64,000 nt of DNA, from NCBI RefSeq assembly GCF_000264905.1, contig NW_006763135.1, positions 411,676 to 475,675 on the forward strand. Reading direction: 5' to 3'. Source of the stretch: Stereum hirsutum FP-91666 SS1. Taxonomy: Eukaryota > Basidiomycota > Agaricomycetes > Russulales > Stereaceae. Below the pieces are notes generated by a model that was not told the origin of the DNA, did no database searches, and saw nothing but the letters and a program-made list of their open reading frames with translations. The position numbers and the translations under genes were made by a program. This document shows, one piece after another, positions 1-12,100 of the stretch. The first letter of the stretch is position 1; each line of letters opens with the position of its first letter.

Positions 1-2380
1 GACTTGGGGAGCATAGGAAGCGGCGATGCTCTGCAATGGGGAGAATTATGAGTGAGAAATCGCCGAGGGATGTGGGAAGAGGATAGACGTACGGCGTAGT
101 TCGAAGCATCAGACGTCTTTCCGAGGAGAGTGGCAATCTCCGACATAGCCTGGATGGCAATTGTGCCCTTGATCGCCAAATTAGTCTGGTTCGCCAAGCT
201 ACCAGCAAAATCGTCCGTCGAGATCCTAATATAATCAAGGCAATAAGCTAACATTCATGCAACACGGAGAACGATACCTACTGGTCGCCAGGTGTGAGCG
301 AGTCGTCGATCAAGTACTGAGCCCACTGAGCGAGCAGGTTGTAATTATCGCTGATAAGAGAAGTATCGCCACTCTTCTGCGTGTAGGAAAGCGCCATAAT
401 GACCATATCTCCGGATTCCTCGACGGGCATGTTCTCGTCGTCTGCGCCGAGATGGGCGATAGCTTGAGGGTAGGCGGCACCGACTGTCACGAGCACGAAA
501 GGTTCAGCAATTTCAGTAGGTACAAACCAAGGAAGAGAGAGACTCACGATCGTGGCAAGAGAACGTGTGTCCATACTGTCCCGTCTGCTGGTAGTCAAAC
601 AACGGCTCCAACAGATGCCTCCCGTACTCAGGGTTCAAATAAAGCAAGATGGGCCATGCCGGGAAAATGACATCGACCGTATTCACGTTCCCATCCGAAG
701 AGATCTCCTTCAAGAACACCTTCACATCCGACGTATCAGGTCCAGGTCCGAGAGTGATCTCCATGCCACCCATGGCTTGACGGGTGGAGAGAGCGACAAT
801 GTTGGCGTAGTCGGATGAGATGGCGCCGGCATCTGAAGCGATTTTTGAGTCGAGGGCGTCGGCTGCGGAGGTGCTGTGATCATATTCGGCAGAGGTGAGC
901 ATTTGGGCGAGCTAATTAACAAAGGGAGTGAGTCCTCTAGGAGATAATGCTACGAACGTGTATGACCACATACCACATCCATAGCTGTGTCGTAGGTAGC
1001 GGCCCAGTATGGCCTGCGGTCCTCGAATTGTGCATTCGCGATAACATATTTGACTGTAAAAACCATGTTGATGAGTGTTCGTTTCCCTAACGAGGTGTTT
1101 ACGCACTCATGGGATCTCTGGCATGACCGACGACGAAGACGGCTGGGTTCGTCGCGGTGTCAGTCACGGAGCCGTAGTCCTTGGCCAAGGCAAACACGGG
1201 CCAGTCATTCTAAGTGACGCACATACCGGTCAGAAGAGCTTTGGAGAAATATGGCCACAGCACGTACGTTGATCGCGCGATAGTTCGTATCTTGCGAGTT
1301 GTCGAGAACACCATTAGAGATGAACTTGCCACGAACGGACTCGTCTTGTCCGGTCGCGTAGGTGACACCATCATGCTGGAAGAGTTGGCCAGTGAGCACT
1401 GAGCCAAGCCGAACGAAGTACCAGAGTGCACATACGTAGGTGATTCCGTAGTAGGCCTCGCCATATTGAATCTGATCCCTGTTCTCGCTGTACTGGGATT
1501 GAGTCTGGAGACCGACTTTGTGGGCGATCATACTATCCGTCGCGGTCGTACTCCATGTCGCGGTGAGACCACGGTCACCGGAGACCCACTCTGTCGTGAG
1601 AGGACGCATGAGTGGACATACACGTTGCATATAATGAAGTGCATTTACCTGCAGAAATGTCGGTGTAGACTTGGATGCTGTGGGCATTACCATCGTTCGA
1701 GGTGACCGCGACTGTCAAGTACGAGAACGGATAAGATTGGCGTAGGAAATCGGTAGGCTAGAGTAACATTTCGGCGTTAGCTACGTCATCGCGATAAAGG
1801 GGGCGGAAAAATTAGGTTGAAAGACTGACCTCGACAGGAGACAGGAAGGTTGCGGTGATGGAGACAGGTCCAGCGGTTAGAACGAAGATAGAACGCGTGG
1901 CCGTGAACTAATCCAGATGAACTCGGTCATTCGAACGATATGTTCGTACTGAAGCCAACTGCGAAACGCACCTTGGACGAGGTTTGTGTGGCCTTTGTGG
2001 CACCAGCGGTACCAGGGGCTCCAAGGAAGTTGTACACGGTTCCGTCAACTCGAACGTATCCCGCCCAACCAGTAGGCTGACCAGATTATGTCAACCAACC
2101 GACATTGTCGAGTACTCATGACAAATCTACTCACTTGTCCTTGCCAAAATGCGGGCCAAGCGCCATTCAAGTTGCCGCCATTGCTACCTCCCGCGAGCCA
2201 GGTAGAGAGGTAGGGAGAGCGAACTGCTAACGGGTACGACTGAGCATTGAACGGAGTAGCTGTCCATGACACTGCCCGAGATTCTAAGGTGGTTGAATCA
2301 CGCTCAGCGCTAGCGTTAAGAGCTGGCAGTGCAGAGACGAGTCCACTCAGTAGGGCCGCTATACCAAGGAAGGACTTCAT
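1..2380 (-). CDS. Secreted glutaminase GtaA family, copy 1 (3' end beyond window)
   Basis: Extracellular glutaminase of the fungal GtaA type (DUF4965/DUF5127/DUF1793 architecture), expected to hydrolyse glutamine to glutamate outside the cell. The start at 2380 (ATG; an in-frame ATG lies three codons upstream at 2389) is followed by a signal peptide (MKSFLGIAALLSGLVSALPA). Exon-by-exon comparison with copy 2 at 29.2-32.5 kb shows the same intron positions and near-identical protein; over about 118 residues of the exon near 513-890 only two differences were seen. I found no stop or frameshift. The sequence leaves the window in the exon that begins SIAASYAP in copy 2, so the last quarter, including any binding module, cannot be seen. 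The family assignment rests on motifs such as SPYLSTWL, NGAWPAFWQGQ and the TGWAGYVRVDG block. Confidence 0.85.
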
Positions 2381-2389
2381 GGCGAGCAT

Positions 2390-3744
2390 CCCAGATCGTT
2401 AAAGTGGGTTGCAGGACTTGGATGAGGTTACGCATCCTTCGTCAAGGCGTTTTATATAGGTTCGAAGAGCGGTCATCCATGTCCGGTAACCTGTTCGAGG
2501 GTATTAGCAGGCGGACACCGACTCCACCCTCGATCTTCATAGGGAAGCCACAATGCAGTTATTCACCTGATCTATTTCACAATAACCTGGATGTCATGCA
2601 ACCTTGATGGATTTATCGCGCCTCGTGATACATAGGCACTATGGGAACAAACGGAGGTGCGTTAAGGTTTTCAAAGCATGATAAATATCTGTATGAGGTC
2701 GAAGGCGTGAGTCCAGAGGCCCATCGAGAGCTCACCAGGATCCGAAAACGGAAGCGAACAGAGGGAGCTCCCTTGTACTATCATTTCAGCACACAGCTTG
2801 GGTGATCGGTATGGAGAACTTTGCGGCGCTACCGACCCATGATCAATACTTACATACGCGTATAGAATAGCTTGGCATCAAGTCGGAGCAGCCGTATGAG
2901 TGTATTGTGCTTGCACAAATCGTTCGAACGACGTTCGACTGCAGATTCATAGCATCCGTCGGCTGGAGCGAACGACCCAGTGCCTCGAATGATAGACCAC
3001 CCATGAGCACCCATGTCATGACGGCCCAAGGGAACATGAGCCGAAAGGTCAAGCAGAGATAAGTACCTGACAATGTTTGGCCACGATTTGGGAGCGGATG
3101 ACCCGGAGAGTTGGATGGCGGAACAATGTCCTGTATTTCGAGTCGGAGCAAGTACGAGAAAACATGGGAAAATGGGCACAGCAGTCGTGACAAGCACGAG
3201 GATGTCGCGTACGGTACGGAAAAGTAGCAGTGTACGAGAATGTGTACGTCCCGGTACTCCGCATTGAAAAGTTGCGGTCTACTATTACATGGCGTATATG
3301 TTGGAGTTGAAGAGTGGAGAAACACTATCACGTCGGACTGCATACTGTCACGATAAGTCAGATAAACGTACCTATCATAATTTGGTTATAGAACGCGCAG
3401 AGAGAACCATATCCTTCGAGGACATTGACCCTCATCTCTGTCGGAATTTGTTCGGAATGCCGGTCATAGATGCCATAGTCAAAGAGGCCGCATGATAATC
3501 CACCATCTACCCATGGCTCAGTGAAATTTCGGAGGAATGATTGTAAGAGAAATGTGAGGTCAATACGGTACTGTATGATGATCAAGGACGTGATGGTGCG
3601 AAGGCAGGAGGACAGGGTCGTCGAAGGGCCTCAGAGCCCCCCTAACGGAAATTGCCGTGCATGTTTCCCCAGATTTTTCACGGCCACATTTGCTCTCCAC
3701 CATCCACCACAATATTGATCGGTGTGCCTCGTACGGTCAATATT
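2390..3744. other. Intergenic, upstream of copy 1 and of TFIIIA
   Basis: A 1.35-kb stretch between two divergent genes. Minus-strand open frames (2843-3343, 3358-3585) have hydrophobic runs but no recognisable domain, start context or intron pattern. I do not call a gene here. Confidence 0.4.
2451..2457 (-). promoter_or_regulatory. TATA box of glutaminase copy 1
   Basis: On the minus strand the sequence reads TATATAA about 70 bp upstream of the start codon at 2380. A TATA element sits at a similar distance in copy 2. This fits a regulated gene for a secreted enzyme. Seen in sequence; function inferred. Confidence 0.5.
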
Positions 3745-5807
3745 ATGGCCCAGTCTGAACACTCAGTTACAGTCTTAGGGAAACGAAAAACTCGGGACTC
3801 TCTCGTTCTACATCTTTCGGCGACTTCAGATACCGCCTCAGACTCGGAATATGCACCAAGTGCTTCGCCTGTCTTGGACACCGGAAAACCTATTGCTGGA
3901 CCTTCGAGAACTCGTGTCCCGAATCTGGTCAATGGGAATTTTGTTCCACCTGGAACAGAAAGGCGGTATCAATGTACTTTCGACGGATGCGGGAAGGCGT
4001 ATAGCAAGCCGTCGAGGCTGGAGGAGCACGAGCGGTCGCATACGGGCCAGGTGCGTTCATTTTTCTCCATTGCAGATTTCGAATACAGTCCAGTATGGTA
4101 TGAACGTATAATAGACGAATCGTAAACTGATATCACACCACCATAATTCTGCGTTTTTCAGCGTCCATTCGTCTGCTCAACTTGCCACAAATCTTACCTC
4201 CGCGACTCACATCTTCAAGCCCACGCACGCTCACATCAACCACAATCCGAACGTCCCATTGCGTGTCCCGAATCCGGATGCAATAAACGGTTCTGGACCT
4301 CACAACACCTCAAAAATCACGCGAATGTGATACATAAAGGAGAGAAACCGTGGAAGGTGCGCATACCGTTCGTGTATAACTTGTGTTTTGTGTGGTCTCT
4401 CACCACATGCGACACCTCTTTCGAACTACATATAGTGCACCGAACTCCGCTGTGATGCCGCTTTCGTGAAGCATGGCCAACTAAGAGCTCATCTCGCCGA
4501 GATTCATGCACCTCCGGGGACGCAGCCCCACCAATGCGAATATGAAGGATGCACGAAATCCTTTCCCACGAATCAAAAGCTCCGTGCACACAGCAAGGTG
4601 CATGATGGTGCGTCCACTTTCATTAGCACCTCCTCCGTTGCTGCTTACGATTTATGCCTTCCCTACAGATAAACGTTATACGTGTGTTCAAGGCACCTGC
4701 CTCGCCTCCCGGACTCCTACATACTACCCCACCTGGTCCGCTCTCCAACACCATATCAGGACTGCACATGCGCCGACCTGTCCTCACGCAACCTGCAACG
4801 GCAAGACCTTCACTACTCAGAGCGGACTCCGAGGGCATCTAAAGCTTCATGAAGAGAGGGAGATGGAAGGTGCCGTCGATGCGGTGGCTACGAGAAAATC
4901 AGACGCAGAAGAGGACGGAGAGGGTGATGGCGACGATGAGCGTCCAACGAAAAGGAGGAGAGGAGGAGAGGTCGGAAGGGATTGGAAGTGTGAGGAGGAA
5001 GGATGTATAAAGGACTTCAAATCCGTGAGTTTCCTTATGTGCTGATCGTGAACCTGCGTTCACACACTAATCCCGTGACGAATCTTGCAGAAAAAGGCTC
5101 TCAAAACCCACCACGCCATAACTCATCTCGGCCGCCGTGATTTCGTCTGTGAACGAGATGGTTGCGGTGAAACGTTTGGTTATAAGCATCTTTTACAGCG
5201 ACATTCAGCGCGCGTGCATGGTGAAGTTGAACACGACGGAGACGGAGAGGTCGATATGGATGGTGATGCTGATGCGGAAGGCGACGCGCCAAACCTGCAG
5301 CCTCGGCCCAGGCGCACGGCGAACAAGAAAGGTCGAAAGAAGGGGATGAAGCGGACTGAGATTGAGGCTGGTTCGAAGGGTAATGTTGGGCTAGGCATCG
5401 ACACTATAACCGGTCTCGCATACGCGAACGCCGCAGCTTCCTCCTCCCGCTCCCTTCCTCCTCCCACCACCAACGCCCAGTCCGGCACCGCTCCATCCAC
5501 CGTCACACGTGACACCACCCCCCTCCGCCCGCTGCTCCTTCCTTGCCCCCACCCTGATCTCACACCTTTCAACATCCACATCACTGAAACCCCAGAGACG
5601 GTCACCGCCAAACGGGCGGCTCAAATCGCGGTGGGAGAGATAGAGTGCGAGTATGTGTTTGGGAGGGCGTATGATTTGAGGAGACATTTGAGCGCCGTAC
5701 ATGGGGTTGTTGTGGAAAAGGATGTCTTGGATGCGTGGGCTTTGGAGGTCAGGAAGGGGAGATGGGTAAGGGCTAGAGGTGGAGGGGGTCAGAAGGAGAA
5801 AGGGTAG
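3745..5807 (+). CDS. Transcription factor IIIA, nine C2H2 zinc fingers
   Basis: Probable TFIIIA, which binds the internal control region of 5S rRNA genes and recruits TFIIIC/TFIIIB for Pol III. Exons by eye: 3745-4050, 4162-4356, 4436-4607, 4669-5024, 5091-5807 (581 aa, phases consistent). Nine C2H2 fingers can be counted: YQCTFDGCGKAY, FVCSTCHKSY, IACPESGCNKRF, WKCTELRCDAAF, HQCEYEGCTKSF, YTCVQGTCLAS, PTCPHATCNGKTF, WKCEEEGCIKDF and FVCERDGCGETF, each followed by H-x3-5-H. Nine fingers with close spacing is the classic TFIIIA count. An acidic insert (rich in E, D, G) separates fingers 7 and 8. The C-terminus holds a degenerate tenth finger-like segment (GRAYDLRRHLSAVHG) lacking a clear Cys pair. 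The start MAQSEHS was preferred over in-frame upstream ATGs because the upstream part reads like UTR. A different multi-finger factor cannot be fully excluded. Confidence 0.85.
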
Positions 5808-6123
5808 CGGTGAGAAGGGGAACGTGCGTGCGTGAGGGGGCTCTGTGTGGACGGGAGTTGGAAGTCGAGGGGGGCGGATCTTGGGAGGGCATGGTCGAGT
5901 TGGTTATAGACGTGGCTATATAATTTTGTGTGTTCCATGTTTTGTCGCTTTTGTCGCTCTGAATTTCTTGGATTCTCAGGCTGCTTGTTTGTCGTCGTCC
6001 GCTGTCTTATTTTCTGGTGCTCCAATCGTCACAGCGTACGTGGGCGCACAAATAGTACGTCCCGCAAGAGATAGACCCTCATACCGAGAACCGGGTTCGA
6101 TACCGAGGACCATGTACGGCACG
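5808..6123. other. Short convergent 3' region
   Basis: About 315 bp between the convergent TFIIIA and membrane-protein genes. It presumably holds both 3' UTRs; no other feature is visible. Confidence 0.4.
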
Positions 6124-7017
6124 CTACAAACAAAAACTTAAAGCGGTCAATCCACTCGCCCGCTGCACGCCTTCCTCCTCCTCCTCCTCCTCATCGTCAT
6201 CATCGCTCACACTCCCACTCTCCACCACACCCTCAAACGATTCCGCACCCTGAAAATCCATTGCCATCAACATCCTCTCCCTCTCCTCCATCGCCTTTTC
6301 TCCATCCTTGATCATAACGTACTTCCCGAATCCTCTCACACCCATCCCATACACTTCCTCACCGCCTTCTCCTTCCCTTTCCGCCTCCTCCGCGAGCTGG
6401 TTCGTTATCCACGTAGCGGTATATCCTCCCAATACGAGAATAATCCTCCATAGTACCAGAACGAGCACGATTAAGCCGAGGACTAGGAAAACGTCGACCA
6501 GCGTGATCATATCACCATCGCCACCAGCGATACCAAAAACGCCACGAAGATAAAAATGTATATCCCTCGTAAAACTGAGGATACGGTTCTTCTGACTCTT
6601 CGGGCCTTGGCCAACAGAGACGCGCGTATGCAAGAGTGCGCAGGCTAGTGGGACGAAGAGGAAGAAGAGGACGAGGGGGGCCGTGGCGGTGTAGAGCGAT
6701 ACTTGTTGTGCCGTGTTGTTAAGGGATGTGTGAGATTTACTGGTGCTGGTGCCAGAGGTGTAGGGAAGAGATGGTTTGAAGGGGTTGGTGAAGTAGTCGA
6801 TGATGGTGCGGAATATCTCGTCCGGGGTCATATCGGCGGTTTGGGGCATTGGCATCTGAGACGCTGGTGGACGGTTGGTATCGGAAGGCTGAGCGAGCGT
6901 AGGAGGCCGAGCAGGATCGTTGAAGAGTGAATGAGGAGGATGCTGGTGTGCATCCTTCGAGCGGGTCTTGGGAACCACCCTGAGTCTCAGTTCTTCAGGT
7001 AAATGTGAGGACGACAT
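6124..7017 (-). CDS. Uncharacterised two-helix membrane protein with acidic tail
   Basis: No family recognised. Reading from ATG at 7017 (MSSSHLPEEL) gives 297 aa in one exon; in-frame ATGs up to 7131 exist. The N-terminal half is polar, with Pro/Ser/Thr-rich stretches. Two hydrophobic segments follow: one reads TATAPLVLFFLFVPLACALL, the other is a longer run beginning ITLVDVFLVLGLIVLVLVLW that may form one or two helices. The C-terminal part is charged and ends with a run of D/E residues (DDDDEEEEEEE). The overall coding look (no in-frame stops over 1 kb, amphipathic composition) supports a real gene. Possible locations are the ER or nuclear membrane, but nothing decides this. It converges on TFIIIA and precedes ORMDL on the same strand. 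Confidence 0.6.
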   Translation of the reverse strand: MSSSHLPEELRLRVVPKTRSKDAHQHPPHSLFNDPARPPTLAQPSDTNRPPASQMPMPQTADMTPDEIFRTIIDYFTNPFKPSLPYTSGTSTSKSHTSLNNTAQQVSLYTATAPLVLFFLFVPLACALLHTRVSVGQGPKSQKNRILSFTRDIHFYLRGVFGIAGGDGDMITLVDVFLVLGLIVLVLVLWRIILVLGGYTATWITNQLAEEAEREGEGGEEVYGMGVRGFGKYVMIKDGEKAMEERERMLMAMDFQGAESFEGVVESGSVSDDDDEEEEEEEGVQRASGLTALSFCL

Positions 7018-7868
7018 GGTGGGAGCACTCGATTTCGTGTTCGAGCACGTCGTGATCATTGTAGTGATGGGTTCTGCGCGTGTATGATGCAAGCGGCTGT
7101 GGGTTACGGTGAGAAAGAAAGAGCGCTTCAATACGTCGCAAGGATGAGATCTGTCGAGTAAGCCTCAACCAAATTGATTACCGGACTCAGACTCAACAGC
7201 GATTGGGAACGGGCCCATTGGGCTGCACATGCGGATGTCTCAGTTTGGGAACATGCCTCGCGAGATGCGATTCACTAATGTAACAATTCAGAGAAGAAGA
7301 CAAAAACTGGATGAGGGAACACGGCGTAGCGTTTCGTTGATACATGTTCTTACTTGCGCCACACTAAAACACTCCTCGCGCCACACTGCGTATGTGGCTC
7401 GTCGTCCACTAGGCGACGGCACTATAACCATCGGGGAGAAGGGAGTTCGAGTCCATGCATTATAGTAGTCTGCTCAATGCCTATATACGTGTTCAAAACC
7501 GTGCTGTATCGAAAGCAAATATTATGAGGGATAATTTTCAATACTGTATGATTCCACAGAACCATGGATGGGCTGAGTGATGGATGCCAACAACACAACA
7601 AGGTGAGCCGATAAAACGACGTGTGCGAGGAGATGAGATAGTTGAAGGAGTGAAGGAAGGAGACGTGTGGTGAATGGTGGAAAGATACTACAGCAATTCT
7701 TGCTCGCCCCGCACCTCTATATGATGCCAGATATGACCCCATGCATGCGGATACGCATCAGCGCTCACTCCTCCCTCCCATCCTCTCCCCTTGACGCCCA
7801 TCAGTATGATTCACACATCGCCTCCGTAACACTAGCTATGCACGAACTCGATCCATATACTAAACAGG
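7018..7868. other. Intergenic, no gene seen
   Basis: Between the membrane-protein gene and the end of ORMDL. Short open frames only. A tRNA B-box-like string near 7448 was examined and rejected. Presumably the promoter of one gene and the 3' UTR of the other. Confidence 0.4.
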
Positions 7869-8870
7869 TCACCGACGACGGAATTGAGCCTCCGTGACGT
7901 GGATGGCGGGCGGTGGTCCTGATTCTGTGGGGGTGCTCCTTCCCGAAACGGTGAAAGAGGGTGTGACGGGGGTCGCCATGCCTGACTGGTCATCGGACAT
8001 GAAGCGAACGCGTTGGCGGTGAGCCTGACACAAACCAACAGGACGTGGTTAGTTGTATACGGAAGTAGATGTGGAATGGAAGCACTACCATCGGGAGCTT
8101 CGGGATGAGACAGAGAACGAGAGCAGTGATGTTGATGGCGAACGACCATGGGTTGTAGTTTGTATAATGCGTTGAAGCGAGGAAACTGGTAACAATGATC
8201 ACATTCATATGTTCAGTAGGTATGAATAGACATAGAAGGAGGATGGATGAAAGGGAGTGGCACGCACAGGCAGACGGGGACGGAGAAGAGCCATTTCTTT
8301 GCTGGCGTATTCTGTGCGCCTTCGTCAATCTGCTCCCATAGCGTCAAGTCATCAAATGCGCCACCGTGCATCTCGCTGTGGAATGGCGTGCCGGTGACCC
8401 AATGAAACATAAGGTACGAGAGCTACAGTCACAGGAAGAACCTATGAATCAAGAATGTTCAGAGCAAGAGTAGAAGTGGCGTACCGAGAGGTATGTAAGG
8501 TTCACAAGCGTCCAGCTAATCTCCTGTGTCATCCCCGGTACGGAATCGATGATAATCTTGCCCATAACGATGAGCACGACGTGGATGACCCAAGCGCCTG
8601 TGGTGGTGAAAGGCCGACTCATATCAGTCTCCGCTTTCATGATAACCCAAGACTGGTGTGCGCACCTTTGAGATTGACCCAGTCTGCATTGACATTCGGA
8701 TACACCTCCTGATCCAGCATCTGGTCATTCGTACTGTCCACCTTTTCCACCTTCACCAAGCTCCCGCTACGTGCTCGCCGAGGCGCTGCTTTATCCGCAC
8801 TCATGCCCGATCTCGATGTCTGAATGCTGAGAGCTGGTAGGTTGATATTTGGGGGAGAAATTCGACTCAT
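7869..8870 (-). CDS. ORMDL/Orm1 regulator of serine palmitoyltransferase
   Basis: ER membrane protein of the Orm1/2-ORMDL family that holds serine palmitoyltransferase in check and so sets sphingolipid synthesis. Five or so exons were assembled on the minus strand: start MSRISPPNINLP at 8870; the core carries family hallmarks GAWVIHVVLIVMGKIIID, EISWTLVNLTYLS, MFHWVTGTPF, FDDLTLWEQIDEGAQ and STHYTNYNP, then INITALVLCLIPKLP. The last exon ends AQFRRR with TGA at 7871-7869. The N-terminal region contains RRARSGS, which fits the RxRxxS consensus for Ypk1-type kinases that relieve Orm inhibition in yeast; that link is inference. The C-terminus extends beyond the usual end with a Ser/Thr/Pro-rich tail. 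The gene is divergent from the Virilizer-like gene, with about 300 bp between the start codons. Confidence 0.93.
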
Positions 8871-9166
8871 TTGCACGCTTGAAGGGCCGAAGAAAAAAAT
8901 GAATGAGCAGAACACAAGGGTGGTGTGATTGCAGGTGGAAGTGGAGAGACAAGCAAATGCGGCGGCGAGCACAGAAATCCGCTGGCTGCGCCGCCCCAAT
9001 GAAATTTCCTTTTACGGAAAGTGCATACGTGGGTTCTTGGCGCGTCCGCGTTCAACGAGCGCGTCTTGCTCTTCGTCATCGACCGCGACGTCGCCACAAT
9101 TTTGCTCGTCGTGATATCTGGTCTCTTGCTTGAGCTGGCTCTTATCAACATATATACTGGCTCATT
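8871..9166. promoter_or_regulatory. Bidirectional promoter ORMDL / Virilizer-like
   Basis: The 296-bp interval separates two divergent start codons and must hold both promoters. It carries a GC-rich block followed by GAAATTTCC (near 9000), a combination also seen upstream of eRF3 and between Rrs1 and TFIIB. A TATATA string lies just before the Virilizer-like start. Confidence 0.5.
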
Positions 9167-12100
9167 ATGACGCTGTTGCAGTGGTGCACTCTTGAACCAT
9201 CTGGTTCTTCGCAGTTGGCCGCAATCCGCTTCTCATCCCCTGTTCAAGTCCGCTCTGTTAGGATATTCCCAAAGGGCGCGCAGCCTTTTGCTAAGCAGCC
9301 CGAGGTCACATCGTAAGTCTGCCCACTTTGTTTGACAATGGACTGCGGCGCCTAGTCATGTCTTGAGACGGGGCTTTTGTGCCCTCTGGGAATGGTGCCA
9401 CCCAGTGGTCACCGGCCGGTCGTAGACCACATCCTCGTGGGCTGTACCAAGCAGGACCATGCTCATTCGAAGTGAGTAAGCGGCACCGAAGATTATATGA
9501 GCAATAAGTGCGTGGTAAGACAGTTGTGTGCTTTCACAAAAGCACGCACATATGCGTTCACCACGGACCTGGAATATGGCCGGGCACACGTCACTTGCGT
9601 TGTTCAATGAAAGAGATCGAGAGTCGTTCTCGAAAACCAATGTGTACTTTGGCTCTTGATTTGAGCCCGATGTGTGCGCGAATGCAGTCGTGAACACAAC
9701 AACTCAGGCTATGAAACTTTCACTAATATTTTTGCTGGTAGGGAAACTGAGCCTGAAGCATTTTTCCTCGACGTATTTTTCAATGCCCACCCTACTGTTT
9801 CAACGGATCCCAAACAGAAACAGAAAGCATCCAACGCTTTAATTCCCTCCACGATGGCCTACCCAGGTGGTTATGTCGACTTCACAATCGAAATGGGAGA
9901 CGAGGTACATCATCTCCAACTCCTCGAAGTTTAGACCATGGTACATACTGTTTTCAATTTTACTGTAGTATGCGACCCGTCTGATGATAGTCAAAGGCGC
10001 ATTCACCAAAGTGTCTATGGCTATCTACGGCAACATCGTCTCCGACGCCCCACCGGAAGAATCTCCACCTTCCTATACACCGTCTTCGCTGCCCACCATC
10101 GAGCCTACCCCGCTTGCACCTGCGATAGATCCAGCGAATTCAGAGGATCCGACGCAGTTAGCCAGACGACTTCTCGATTTGATCCCGGATGCACCGCCGT
10201 TGGCGCTCGTCGTCCCTCTTATGTTTTGTATCAAGCCCTCGAACGAACATTGGGACCTTCCCGAGTTCCCATACCTGTATGCGGACCTCGACGAGGATGT
10301 CATGGACTTTGATTTGGAAAGGGCTTGCGAATTGACAAGCACGCCTGTGGCCGACGACGCATCTTATGAAATGCTGCAGCGGTTCGCCGACCGGGTAGCG
10401 GACGCTGTGGGTCCAAAGGTTTGTGCCATGTATTATGCAGTAATAGCCTCGAGTCTGACCTCCTGCCAGGACAGCGACCAGGCGTACTTCATGGCGCGTC
10501 TTCTCTCCAATTCAGCATCCCAGAACCCCGAACTGGCGCGAGTCTTACTTGTAAGTCTCATTATGCTGACTTCGCAAGACCCAGCTTACAGGCATTCTTA
10601 GGACCGACTTGACCTTCGCGCAATTTTCGACTCGAAAACAATGGACGAGGATACCCTGACCCGTCTGCTCGCCGCATCCTCCAACCCCGACATTGCCCGT
10701 CATCTCAAATCGATGGAATTGATCGAGCAGCTCACCGCGATCTATCAAGCCCCCAGCGCTCCCTCAGCCACCAAGGCTATCGCCAAACAACTTGTCGACC
10801 GTTTACAGGGCTGGGACATCCTCGTAGACTCCCTATGGAATACGCAAGGCGATTTCGCCTCTGCATCCTCCTTCCTCCACGTCGCCAGCTCTAAGGAAGC
10901 ATCCTTTGGCACGGTCCTGCAGGCATTCGTACTTCATACGGAGGTCGTCACTAGATTGACAGAGAATCCGGTCATTAGAGGGTCCACCGCGTCTCCGCCG
11001 GCATTGTTGGTCGAGACGGACACGTTCAAAATTCAACCTTCGGTTTCGCATGACGAATTCATCTCGTTCATGAGAGCCTTCGTCGGCGTTTCTTCCGTCG
11101 TTGCGGTGTATGCATGGGCCGACAGCTTGCCGCATTGGGAATGTAGAGAAAGGGTTCTCAGTATCCTTAGAACGTGGCAAGGCGTCAAGGGCTACCGCGA
11201 GGTAAGTGACGTTCTGACGCTTAGTCTTCAGATGCTGACATGTTCGACAGATCGTAAACCATCTTATGCTTCTACCGCAAATGGTGTCCCGATTAGAGGT
11301 AATGATGGACCCGAGGGACGAACCTACGCGTTCTGCGCTCCATGCCGAGCGTATTCTTCTCGATGTTGCTCGTTCACCCTCGGCATTGCTTTCGCAGAAC
11401 CTGACCAACTGTCTCCTGGACCTCCATCCAGATCTCTCCGTCATCGACGAAGAGGAACGTCAGATGCTTTACGCACTCGCAAGCCTGACCGATCGAGGTC
11501 TTCCAGGCGCGATGGACGAGCTTCTCCTTCCACTCCAGAGTCCCGTGGATGCACAGTCGGTTCGTACCCTACGCGTGGCACTCGCAATCGTCGCGCGGAA
11601 GTTATCACAGGGCGAGGAAGGAGAGTGGACCGCTTTGAACGCTCTCTGGGAAAGGCAAGGCCATGGCCTCGGGATGCATCTCGTCGACACCCTCAGTTCC
11701 ATATCTCAGGACCTCTCCGGCCTCTTCACACTGCAAACTCCACGCCGCCTATCCCAAGCCTTCGTAGCCGACTTATTCTCCGCCGCAGACGAAGCCTTAC
11801 GCGTAATTCAACGACTAGTGCCCGTGTACCCATTACCGGGGCGTCAGCTTCGAACACTTACGGGTGGGCTTGCTGATCTGTTCGGGTCGACGGATGCTGC
11901 GGATATGATCTATGCGCAAGGCAGTGATGCATGTTCTGCGGCTCAGAGCGCGAGACAGGCATGTATCGACGTCCTTCGTGTTGCGGCCGGTTCGCCAAGA
12001 GACGCGGAGGTCGTCCTGCGAACACTACTCCTACACGGAGCGAAGCCTGGAGACCGGGATCCGGCGTACCATCTTCTCCATGTTTTCAGCCTCATCGACC

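Noticed and set aside
2843..3343. 166-codon minus-strand frame with hydrophobic runs
   Set aside because: No family signature, overlapping alternative frames of similar quality, no consistent splicing.
6085..6112. GGGTTCGATACC, a possible tRNA T-arm
   Set aside because: Flanking bases do not form a T-stem or cloverleaf; isolated B-box-like word.
7381..7465. tRNA-like string with a B-box match (GTTCGAGTCC)
   Set aside because: No acceptor stem pairs, the T-stem does not close (GGGAG against CCATG) and no good A box lies at the right distance.
10641..11876. 411-codon frame as a separate gene
   Set aside because: Only its first part is coding; after the intron at 11202-11250 the true frame of the Virilizer-like gene changes and the rest is a shadow.
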